Source of the DNA: Haematococcus lacustris
Taxonomy: Eukaryota > Chlorophyta > Chlorophyceae > Chlamydomonadales > Haematococcaceae
Assembly: GCA_030144725.1 (NCBI GenBank)
Contig: JASKMD010000018.1
Location: forward strand, 6,415,469-6,479,468
DNA: 64,000 nucleotides
Direction: 5' to 3'
Shown: piece by piece, positions 31,991 through 43,032 of the stretch
Numbering within the stretch: the first letter of the stretch is position 1
Layout: each line of letters opens with the position of its first letter
Position numbers and translations under genes: made by a program
Notes under the pieces: model-generated
What the model was told of the DNA's origin: nothing
What the model saw: only the letters and a program-made list of their open reading frames with translations
The model's database searches: none

Positions 31991-32506
31991 GGCAGCATGA
32001 GGTGTGATGGTGTCATGGCTACAGCTGCTGGTAGGTCGTGGTAGGGCAACTGCCCCTGCTAGGGGGTGGTGGTAGGCTAGCTGCCCCTGGTAATGGTGGT
32101 GGTGGTGGTGGTGGCTGCATGAGTGATGGTGTCTTGACTACAGCTACTGGTGGGTGGTGGTAGGACAGTTGCCCCAGGTGATGGTGGTCGTGCAGTAGGG
32201 CACATGCAGCAGGGCTGGCACCTGGGCATGGCTGGTGCAAGGCCAGGGCACATGCAGCAAGGCGGGCACCTGTGCTGGGTTGGTGCAATGCGCATTGCAA
32301 TCCTCATCTGGGTTGACTGTATTAGGCTGTATCGCGCTATCGGAGTTGCATGACCTGTTGATTGTACCTGCTCTGCTGATAGCTCCATTGCATCGCTGCA
32401 ACGCATCGCTGCATTGCGACGCTATAACTTCAATTTACCCGGATCTAAACGTTTTCTGCCCACATTTTAAAAGGCTGTAACAAGGGCAACCGACGGCTAA
32501 TTATGT

Positions 32507-32633
32507 CCCAACCGTCAATTACAGCTAACCGTCAATTATAGCCAACCGTCAATTATAGCCAACCGTCAATTATAGCCAACCGCCAATTATAGCCAACCGC
32601 CAATTATAGCCAACCGCCAATCATAGCCAACCG
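32507..32633. repeat. 17-bp AACCGTCAATTATAGCC tandem repeat
   Basis: Seven to eight near-perfect 17-bp units, AT-rich in an otherwise GC-rich region. The middle units change GTC to GCC. Confidence 0.96.
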
Positions 32634-34147
32634 CTCAGTCGCAACCACTACACATGGCAACACACGACCCCATCCTCATCTCGCGCTCCTTGCACCTCCT
32701 CCTTGCAACTCATGCAATTCATGTGCCCATGCGCTTTATTTATTCATCATGCAATTCATCACGTGCATTAGCATGCATTTCATCATAGCATGATCATAGC
32801 ATGATGCTTGCTTGCATGAGAGGAAGCCCCGCCTACTACACAGCACCATGAACACCACTTGCAACACATTATGACATACATATAACCAAGCATCAACCGC
32901 GACGTGAGTGGTGCCATGCCGTTCTCCACTATGCGTGGCATGCCAAAGGCTGATATTTATGAGGGACAACGACGCTATCAAGGTATATAGGGAATGGCAG
33001 GACTGAGAGGTGGTGGAGCTAGCCTGAGCTGAGAGATAGCCTGAGTTGGGGTGGAGGGTGGGTTGAGAGCATCAAGAAGCACAACACCAACCGAGTGATG
33101 TGCGCCGGCCTCTATAGCGCCCGTTTTGTAATGGGCTGGTAGAGATATATATAGAGAGAGGTCTGAGAAGTGGTGGAGGAGCTGGCAATGTGACCTGAGC
33201 TGGGGCCAAGGGCAGGCTAGGAGCAACCAACCATTGCCGCAACATCGGACATGTGTTCACCTCAACTCCTGCGCACAATGACATCAAGGAGGGTAATGGG
33301 TGCCGTCATGCACAAGTTTAGACTTCATGTTGCAGGATCTGCTCCCTCACCTGATTGAGCTTTGAGGCTGGGTTTTACTTGATGAATAAGCCGTGAGCAA
33401 CAGCACTAGCATGCTAAGAAGGAGCTCCACAACCAAGCAGCCCTGCAAGAGACGAAACAACATGTTGTGACAAATACAAATGCACACGGAGCAACTGCAA
33501 GTGTACCTGCATGGTATGGATACAGTTGCGCATGCACATGATGGTGCCCTTGATGTTGCTATCTAGGCAACCCAAGCCCTACCACTTGTGCAACTGCAGC
33601 AATGGCATGGCTGCCCTAGCAACCAAGAAATCAGTCACTGCGACTGCACGGTCGGGGCAGCACCTACCGCATTAGCTTACGATGACAATGTCTGAGGCAA
33701 GATAGCTGGGCATTTGAAGTGGCGGCGGCGGCGGCGGCGACGAGAACCGCTAAGGAAACAAGGAACCTGGCTATAGCCACTGTGACATCCACAAGAACGC
33801 TCATAGGATTACGGGTGTCCCTACGAGCAAATCGAGGGATCAAGGGCTGGTGATTTCTGTGAAGCCGCAGTCCGTGCGTGGCAGGTCGTCTCGGCAATAG
33901 TGAGGGTCGAACTTACCAATGTCAGGGTCGGAGCCACCGCTGCCGCCGCCATTGTCGCCGTGCAAGTCCTCCGTTCCAAAGAAAGCCACCTGTATCTCAT
34001 CCATATCGCAATGCATTACAACGACTGACCCTCACCAAGCAACAAACAAGCGACTGCCTCAAATGTTACACTAAAGGCAATGATCAGCTCGGCTCCGCCG
34101 AGCTCAGAATCGATGTATCGCCTCTGTAAATTGAAGTTATACAAGTT
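32634..34147. other. Intergenic region, no gene
   Basis: AT-richer sequence. Around 33000-33240 there is a degenerate internal duplication (GACTGAGAGGTGGTGGAG... and GTCTGAGAAGTGGTGGAG...). No exon chain could be supported. Confidence 0.5.
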
Positions 34148-34323
34148 AACTGCAACGCCTCACCTTTTCCGGGTTTGTAAACGACCTCGGCCTCGCAGTT
34201 CCTCGTGAACGCTCTCGACCTCCGCCAGGGGCCTCCGGCCCCTGGCGTCGGTCTCGAGCGTTCACTCGGAACTGCTTCGGCCTCGGTCGTTTACAAACCC
34301 GGAAAAGGTTCGGTGTTGCAGTT
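34148..34323. repeat. 176-bp foldback hairpin
   Basis: Arms of about 86 bp, roughly 90 percent complementary, meet almost without a loop at GGGGCC/TCCGGCCCC near 34235. The outer ends are AACTGCAAC and GTTGCAGTT. CTTTTCCGGGTTTGTAAACG is matched on the opposite arm. It could be a foldback MITE or a small-RNA precursor. Confidence 0.93.
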
Positions 34324-35214
34324 ATCCTCATCATAATGCACATCCGCTGCTCGCATCCGCTGCTCGCATCGCTCTAGGTTGGTCTGGAGTGGTGCCCTGC
34401 CCTGCTTGTCTTGGTCTCTACGTTGGCCTTGCGCTTGCGGCAGCTGCTTGCCCTCCCATCCACTGAGGGCCCAAAAAAACCGGGCCCTTTTTTTGGTTAT
34501 TCAATGTTTTGCACGCCGGCGTGCAAAGTGCAGTTAGGTCTCCCGGTCACACACATCCCTTCCCAGTGACATCTGAGCAACACCTGAGAGGGATACCTCC
34601 TCCAAACGGCTTCCCTTGCGCCGTGTAGCCTAGCTAACTATCGCGCAAGCCATCAGCGTCGAAGGCGTCGCTGTCGGTGTCAAAAAGGCTGGTCAGCCTG
34701 CTTCGCGGCTCGCAACCTGTACCCACATTAGCCACAGGTAAGGCAAGCACTGTGGTGCAAGCTTAGCTACATCAGTCGATGGCATCGCAGCCTAGCAGCA
34801 GCGGTTACAGCGGTTATGAATGGCTTGCACGCTGTCTGGGGCCGTGTTCAGGACCGTGTTCAGGGTAGGCCCGTTGTTGGCGTTGCACCAGTGCGCCCCG
34901 GATTCAATACTCCAGCTCAATGTCGTGACCAGTCTCCACCACGCGCGCACACCACAACGCAGCGTGCTGCAAAGCAGAAGTAAAACGAGCACCAGCCAGA
35001 GCAGGAACAGGAGGAGCTACGGGAACAGCAGGAGGAGCAGCAACAAACGCGACAGCATGAGCGCCAGCAGAGGCAAGGGAGTAGTGTTTGGGGAGGCAAG
35101 AGCAACAACATGAGCTTGCTGGTGAATGTGTAGGTGGCGATGGCTGGCAAGAGCAACATTGGCGAGAAGCGTCTGGAGGAGCTGAAGAAAGAATGCGTAG
35201 CTTCGTCCAAAGGG
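34324..35214. other. Intergenic region
   Basis: No gene seen. A small inverted repeat (CCAAAAAAAC...TTTTTTTGG with GGGCCC core) lies at about 34467-34496. Confidence 0.5.
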
Positions 35215-35520
35215 TCAGCAAGTAGCAGGTGCTGCTGCACTCACCGGCACACAGCCTCTGGGTCAGCAAGCAGCAGGTGTTGACACACCCACCGGCACGC
35301 AGCCTTTGGGTCAGCAAGCAGCAGTTGCTGGTGCACCCACAGGCACGCAGCCTCAGGATCAGCAAGCAGCAGTTGCTGGTGCACCCACAGGCACGCAACG
35401 CCTGGGACCATGGGCAGCAGCTGCAGGGGCAGCCACCGGCAGGCAGCCTCTGGGTTAGCTAGCAGCAGCTGCTGGTGCACCCACCGGCACGCAGCCTCTG
35501 GGTCAGCAAGCAGCAGATAT
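35215..35520. repeat. 48-bp tandem repeat
   Basis: About six units of 48 bp (CAGCAG(G/T)TGCTGGTGCACCCACCGGC...), each containing a CAGCAGCAG-like core. On minus it reads as a 16-residue LLLADPEAACRWVHQQ unit, but no flanking exons support coding. Confidence 0.9.
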
Positions 35521-35574
35521 AAGGAGTGTATTGGAAAGGTGCAACAGCAGGTTGTCAGCTCAGGGTAGAGGGTG

Positions 35575-36183
35575 CAGCAGGGTACGTGCCCCACCCCATC
35601 CCAGCCCTGCCCCACCCCATCCCAGCCTTGCGTTGCCCCTTCCCTCCCTGCCCAGCCCCTTCCCCACCCCACCCCTCCCAGCCCTGCCCCACCCCCTCCC
35701 AGCCTGCCCCACCCCACCCCTTCCCAGCCCTACCCCACCCCCTCCCAGCCTTGCGTTGTCCCCTCCCAGCCCTTCCCAACCCCATCCCAGCCGTGCCCCA
35801 CCCCATCCCTTCCCAGGCCTGCCCCACCCCCTCCCAGCCTGCCCCACCCCCTCCCAGCCCTGCCCCACCCCCTTCCAGCCCTGCCCCACCCCCTCCCAGC
35901 CTGGCCCCTGCTCTGCCTTGCCCTGCCCTGCCCTGCCTGTAGGTGTGTGACAGTGCAGGCTGCAGGTAGCAACAGGCTGCAGGTGTGCTGCAGTGCATGA
36001 GCAGCAGCAGCAGGCAGCAGTGCATGTGCTGCAGTGCATGAACAGCTGCAGCAGCAGGCTGTAATGCATGAGCAGCAGTGCATGGGCAGCAGCGGAGTGT
36101 ATGGGCAGCAGCAGCAGCAGAAAGCTGGAGGTGTGCGGCTGTGTAGGTAGCAGCCGGCTGCAGGTGTGCTGCAGATCATGAGC
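35575..36183. repeat. Left arm of 0.6-kb inverted repeat
   Basis: Consists of a CCCCACCCC(A/C)TCCCAGCC minisatellite followed by a GCAGCAG/TGCATGAGC section. The reverse complement is found at about 37898-38505, with positions summing to about 74080. Confidence 0.88.
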
Positions 36184-37897
36184 TGTCAAAAGGCTGTCCT
36201 AAGCTTCCGTTCAGTTCCATGCCACACAACGTGTAAGCTGTGAATGGTCAAGATGTAACGAAGAAAACGGTGTGCAACAGTAGTGTATGGGCAGCAACAG
36301 CAGGCTGTAGGTGTGTGGCACTGGTGGGAGCAGGCCGCGCCCCAGGCGGTAGCTCCTCCCTTATTACACGCTGGTGAATACCGGAGTAGTTTCTTCTTAT
36401 TCTTTTGTAGGTGTGTGGCAGTGCAAGCTGCATTAGATGTGCTGCAGTGCATGTGGTGCAGTGCATGAGCAGCAGCAGCAGCAGGTTGTAGGTGTGTTGC
36501 GGTGCATGAGCAGCAGCAAGAGCAGCAGGCTGTAGTGCATGAGCAGTGCATGGACAGCAGCAGTAGGCATCCTGAGCTTCCGTTCAGTTCCATGCCACAC
36601 AACGTGATTTGTAAGTTGTGAATGGTCAAGATGTAATGAAGAAAACGGTCGTGGTCATTAGCCGTGTATTCTTGTCATACATAATACCTACGCCCCTTGT
36701 ATGGACAACACCACCACACGGTGATGGCTGCATGCGTGGTAGCCACCTGCTACATACCCCCTTTGCATGTATGCATTACGGTTATGCTTAGCAAGTGCAG
36801 GCCTGGCAGTGATCCACACCCAATGTGTCACAGCTAGCCTGACTACGGATTGTACCTATAGTGGAGGCTCACGACATCCAGCCATATGCTTGGGTGTGGT
36901 GCGCCACATGTCCCTTGTATGGGTAAAACCACCACGTGGTGATGCGCTGATGCTGCAAAGGTGGTAGCCACCTGCTACATACCCCCTTTACATGTAAGCA
37001 TCACGGTCATGCCTAGCAAGTGCAGGCCTGGCAGTGATCCAGCCACATGGGGTGTGGTGCGCGTTATGCCCCTTGTATGGACAACAACCCACAGCTAGAT
37101 CCTGGAGACGCATCCATAACAATGTAGTGTGTGCATGTGGTCGGTGCATGAGGGCGACACTAGGGGTAGCAGGCTTGCAGCTACAAACCATGCTATCACT
37201 TGCGTCTCGTGAGTAGTGCATTACATCAAGGCTTGGTAAGGCACGTTATGCTAGCAAGGGCAAGAACACGAGAACGTTGCAAAGATGGGTTATCCGTACA
37301 AGCGGGCCATCCATGCACCAACCGGTTGTCAGCATTACACAACACATCCGACCCTCCCACTATTCATTAGAATACTAGGTATCATTGAGACTTCAAGGCT
37401 TTGTGTCGTACGCTTGCATCAACATGATGTTGCATACTCAACATGATCTTACAGGAGCCAAAGTTATGATGCATGGCAAGTACATGACACACATCACCCC
37501 GATCCTTTTCAATGCCATTCACTAAGCCAAGCAGCCCAACGTCTCGTCATCATCTGTGGGTGCTACTATCCACACAACAAGGAAGTCAAGAAGCCCAAGA
37601 CATACATAGCGCAATTGTTTTCACTTGTCCCACAGCGGAAGGAAGAAGGAAGGGGCCAAGGGGCAGGAGGCCATTAGGGCTGAGCCGGGCTAGGCTGGTC
37701 AGAGGCTGTGGAGGAGGAGGAGGTGCCCATCAGACCTGCAACCAAGGGGCATGCACATGAGGGAGGAGATTATGCTGGGTATTGGGTGTCAGCCACTTGC
37801 CAGCAGGCGGTTAGCTAGAAAGGGACGAATGCGGTTTGCTAGAAAGGGACGTTGCTACTCATGCACTGCTGCCCATGCACTGCAGCCTGCTGCTGCT
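36184..37897. other. Spacer of 0.6-kb inverted repeat, with direct repeats
   Basis: No gene. Positions 36201-36271 and 36571-36649 are direct repeats (AGCTTCCGTTCAGTTCCATG...). A 225-bp tandem duplication spans about 36690-37085 (GTGGTAGCCACCTGCTACAT at 36736 and 36961). A dispersed-element copy lies at about 36325-36370. Confidence 0.7.
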
Positions 37898-38505
37898 GCT
37901 CATGATCTGCAGCACACCTGCAGCCGGCTGCTACCTACACAGCCGCACACCTACAGCTTGCTGTTGCTGCTGCCCATACACTCCTGCTGCTGCCCATGCA
38001 CTGCTGCTCATGCAATACAGCCTGCTGCTGCAGCTGTTCATGCACTACAGCACATGCACTGCTGCCTGCTGCTGCTGCTCATGCACTGCAGCACACCTGC
38101 AGCTTGCTGTTACCTGCAGCCTGCACTGCCAGACACCTACAGCCAAGGCGGGGCAGGTAGGGGTAGCGCAAGGCTGGGATGGGGTGGGGCAGGGCTGGGA
38201 GGGGGTGGGGCCAGGCTGGGAGGGGGTGGGGCACGGCAGGAAGGGGGTGGGGCAGGGCTGGGCAGGGAGGGGAGGGGCAACGCCAGGCTGGGAGGGGGTG
38301 GGGCAGGCCTGGGAAGGGATGGGGTGGGGCAGGGATGGGATGGGGTTGGGAAGGGCTGGGAGGGGACAACGCAAGGCTGGGAGGGGGTGGGGCAGGGCTG
38401 GGAGGGGGTGGGGCAGGGCTGGGAGGGGGTGGGGTAGGGCTGGGAAGGGGTGGGGTAGGGCTGGGAGGGGAGGGGGTGGGGTAGGGCTGGGAGGGAGTGG
38501 GGCAG
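37898..38505. repeat. Right arm of 0.6-kb inverted repeat
   Basis: Reverse complement of 35575-36183, with small indels. It is followed at 38525-38695 by a block of the same minisatellite in the opposite orientation. Confidence 0.88.
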
Positions 38506-39017
38506 GGAAGGGCTGGGCAGGGCACCTCCCCTCCCAGCCCTGCCCTGCCCCACCCCTCCTAGCCCTGCCCTGCCCCTCCCCTCCCAGCCCTGCCCTGCCC
38601 CACCCCTCCCAGCCCTGCCCTGCCCCACCCCTCCCAGCCCTGCCCCTCCCCTCCCAGCCCTGCCCTGCCCCACCCCTCCCAGCCCTGCCCCACCCCCCGG
38701 GAGACTTGCAAAGTGGCGTGCAAACTGTCTCTGTGGCTTCTCACTCTCCGTGCAAACCATCGTGTTATTGCCCAGTTATATGGGTCGGGACGATCCCTAC
38801 ACATATTCCTTTTTTTCTTTAGTTTGAGCTACCTCTGCTGTTAAACATGCATGTACTATTCACCTTTTTCCTTGCTGGGCAGGGATTGGGATAAAAGACC
38901 AGCGTTAGCGCAGTGCGGTCCAGGGTTGACGGCCAGGTTGAGATATCCTGTCTAAACCGCGCAACGGACTGGGAATCCCTCGCTCCCCTGGCGGTCGCAG
39001 CTCTCACTGCTTGTTAA

Positions 39018-42000
39018 ATGCTTGCTGCAGTAGCTGGTAGCTGCCCAACCTTGGTCGCACCAGCTCCAGTACGCCAGCCACTGCTTGGCTGCGCAGCTGT
39101 TTTAACCACTTCCATAGACTGGCGACAGAGCTGCAGCGCGCTCCCAGTGAAGGGTTCCTTGCCGCAAGCGAGTGAGAGGCAGGCCTACCAGCCTAGAACG
39201 TTTGTGGATAGGAAAGGGGCTAGCCCACAGTACAAGGAGTTTCAGCGCAAGCCCGCAAACGTGAATCAGCGTGATGAATGCATGCAAGCCCTGTTTAGCT
39301 CAACCTCCATTGGGGAGCTGGAGGAAGTGGTGAAAACCTACCTGCACGATACCAGGTCAGAGTGTGTGCAATAAGCAAAGCAGGCAACAGTGTGCACAGG
39401 GTCTGCCACCCCCAGCGGAGGGAGTGCATATGCACTGGCTTGCTTGTGCATGGATTGCCTGTGCATGGTGTGTTCATGACTTCTACCTCACCCGTTGCCA
39501 TGGCAATTGCTGCTTGTAGAGTGCCCTTCAAGCTGGTGCATTGTGTTGCACTATGCACTCGCGTCCCAAAAATTTTGGCAGCAGGCTTCAGCCAAGGGGG
39601 TCAGATAGCAGAGACAAACATGGCTAAGGCCAGGGCAGCGCAGCTACTGCTGCGGCTGCTGCCAACGTTTCTCAGCCAGGTGGGCACGAGCAAGTGGGCG
39701 GGGCCTGATAGAACTGGCCCATACGCCGTACCTATCAGCCCAGTGCATCAGGGCGCGTTGCACCCACAAAGCTGTGTCACGACCGCCAATGCACCACTCC
39801 TCTGCATGATCATCATCGTCATCATCATTATTATCATCATCATCATCAGCAGCAGCATAGTCAGCCCACTGTAGGCATCCTGCATTCTCTTCCCACACCC
39901 TGCTGCTAATCAGCCCGCCCGCCCCTTGGCAGTTGCAAAGCCTATCACCATCTACCCAGCAAGCATGCCTCCAAGACCTGCCAAGCCGGGGGAAGGGGTT
40001 CAGGAGTGAGGGTGAAGGTTAGGGGTGGTCTAATTCTACCCCTACCCCTTACCCTGCTACCCTTACCCCTACCCCTTACCCTCACCCGCCTGCCAAGCCT
40101 GAGTCGAAAAGAGATTTAGTCAGTGATTGATCACGCGGTTCTACATCTCCCTCCGTTCCATCCCCCTCCCTCCATGAGCTTAGGTTAGAGTGCAGGGGTT
40201 GAGTGTTGTCTGCCAGCCGCCCTGCCCCTGCCCTTGCCTCCCCTGACCGTGCTGCAGATCAGCCACACAGGGAGCATGCGGAGCCTGAGCAACATGCTGT
40301 GGGGCCTGGCTAAGCTGGAGCTGCCAAGGGAGCAGGCGGTGGCCATCAGGGCCGATGAGCTGCTAGCCGCAGCCTTTGCCCGAGCCTGCCACCCCAAGAC
40401 GATGGAGGGTGAGCTGCTGCCTCCCGCTCAACCCCTTCTTGCCTGGCCCACCACTAGGGGCGGCATGCCAGACAGTGCCAACAGCCTTGCATCCCCCAAC
40501 TCCCCGTCCCTCCCTGCCTGCCCTTGCCGCTTCTGGCCCGCCAGACTCTACAGCAATGCCTCTAGCTCGTCCAACCCGCCACTTTTGTGGCAGCCTTGCT
40601 GCCTGTCTGAGCGCTGGGTGCATGCGCCATGGTGTTGAGCCATTGTCTACGCCAGGCCATGCATCACATGACCATGCTGTCAAACAGTCACCCAGGCTGG
40701 CAAGTTGGTTGGTGTGACAGTTGGTCATCTACCTTCCCGCCATGCGCATGCTGCTGCCAGCAGAAATTGCCTGGGCAGGGTGCCCGCCAACCCCATGCTG
40801 CTGTCAGCAAGGGGTGGGGACTAGAGCCACTTTAAGAACCACGTGCCCTTCAGGTGTGAATGGCATGGAGCTAGCCAACGTGGCCTACAGCCTCGCCCGC
40901 ATGAGTGAGCAGCGCCTGCTGCCCCGACACCTCAAGCTGTCAGGTGACAAGTGGGATGCGGTCACACCAGGTCACTCCTGCAACATGGACCATACCACAC
41001 TTGCTCACACCCCAGCTCACACTATGTCACACCTGGGCATGCCGCAGCACCATGTCACACCTGTGCACATCAATCGCAGCCGGCCCACTGGACAATGCAG
41101 GCATGGAGCTGCATGCATTAAGCACTAGAGCTGTGGTGTCCACTGGGGTCAGAGTCAGGATGGACGAAGGCCAGGGTCGACCTTGGAGTCGATCGCCACT
41201 GTGTCCTCTACTGGTAGGAAACATTATCATTCCATGTTGATGCCAGAGAAGCTGCCTTGCCACTGTTGCTGGCTGGACCCTGTGCAGGCGAACTGCATGG
41301 CTGGTGGCAGTGCCTGTTGACCGCCTGCCTGACTTCCCTAGGCAGCAGCAGCTGGGCCCCCGCTGACACCAGCATACTCATGTGGTCATTGGCGCACGCC
41401 GAGCTGGGCCTGGCGCAGCGCCCTGCTGTGCTGGCGCAGCTGGTGCAAGCGGTCAGGGGAAGGCTGCGGCAAATGCAGCAGAAGGAGGTACGGGGGAGTG
41501 GTTGTTGTTTGGAGGGAGGGTGGGGGAGGGGAGGGGAGGGTGGGGGGATGGGAGGGTGGGGGAGGGTGGAAGGGTTTACCCTTGTGAGTAGGACGGAAGG
41601 AGTTGGGAGGAGGTACATGGAGCTGTAGGTGGGACCCTTTTGGCGGGGCAGTTTGGGGTTGTGGAGGCAAGGGTCAGGATGTGGTTGTCACAAACTGGTT
41701 TTGCCTGATGCTGCATGGTCATCACTCTGCAGCACCTTATTCCTGTCTCCTTACTCTCAGCCACTGCCACCCCACCCCACCCCACCCCACCGCTGTTGTC
41801 TCATGCCGAGCCCTCTGCCAATGTTGTACTTGCTGTAAGGCACACACCGTCAGCCAGTGACCCTGCGTGTGACTTGTAGCGTATCTGCCTGTGTGCTATC
41901 GCAGGTCAGCATGTCCCTGTGGAGTGTGGCCTCCCTTGCCGCTGGCATCAGCCCAGGCACTATGCTGCCCAGCTCAACAACTTCTGCCTCAGAACCAAGC

Positions 42001-42996
42001 GGGGCAGATCCTGAGACGCCCTGGCACTCAGCTGAGCAGAATGGCACCAGCAGCAGAACCAGCAGCAGCAGGAATGGCAGCAGCAGCAGGAATGGCGGCA
42101 GCGGCAGCAATGGCACCAGCAGCGGCAATGATAGCAGCAGTAGCAGCAGCCCACTGGACCTGCTGTTCCTTGAGGCCGCCATCCTGGTGGCCTCAGACCC
42201 ATTTGGTCCGCACTACAAGCCTCAGGTGAGGCGGCAGCAGCAGGGTGGCTGGGTGCTGGGTGGGGGGAGGGGCAGGTGGGAGCCCTGTCCCCTACCTCTG
42301 TCATTACTGCTCATGGCACATCAACCTGCTGCTATTGCTGCTGCTGCAGCGGCGGCTACTACTGCTGCTGCTGCTGTTGAGGGTGCCGCTGCTGCTGCTG
42401 CTACTGCTAATGATGTTGTTGTTGCTCCCTTCTTGCAGCATGTAGCAAACGTGACATGGGCTCTGGCTATCCAACGGCAGCGGCTAATGCTGAGGTAGGT
42501 TGCCTCGTGCTGCCGCAGCCAAGGCCATCCTGAACACCCATGCTTAGCTGCTCCATGCAGCACCATGCAGCACCCTTTGAAAGCCTTCCAGACACATACT
42601 TGACAGGAAGCACTGGTGGCATGCAGCCTCTCACTACGACCCAACTGCCAACCACTACCAGCATGCCTTAACATGGAGAACCACTTATTTGTAACGTTTT
42701 GCAGTAACGCCGTTGGTATCAATTGGTCCGCATACTGGTAGATGCCATGTGATGATGACATGTATGCCCTCACTCGAAGGCTGCCACCCCAGGTTTGTGC
42801 ACCAAGGCCCCCATTCGGTTCAAGTCATCCATGATGCCACAGTCAAGGGGCACTACATCTTTGGCATGTGGCCAATTTGTGCCATTTAGGGTCAATAGGC
42901 CCACCAGTGCTTTTTGTTTCGTTTGCCCAGATGTACAAATAAAAACACTTCTGCTCACCTGCCTGCCTGCCTACCTGCTCACCTACCCACCCATTG

Positions 42997-43032
<36 letters not shown>

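Noticed and set aside
30814..32049. 400-residue Gly/Arg- or Pro/Ser-rich frames in the 1-kb minisatellite
   Set aside because: Frames are open on both strands from the repeat alone, with no splice sites or conserved flanks.
32507..32633. CRISPR-like array
   Set aside because: The 17-bp units abut with no unique spacers, and the window is eukaryotic.
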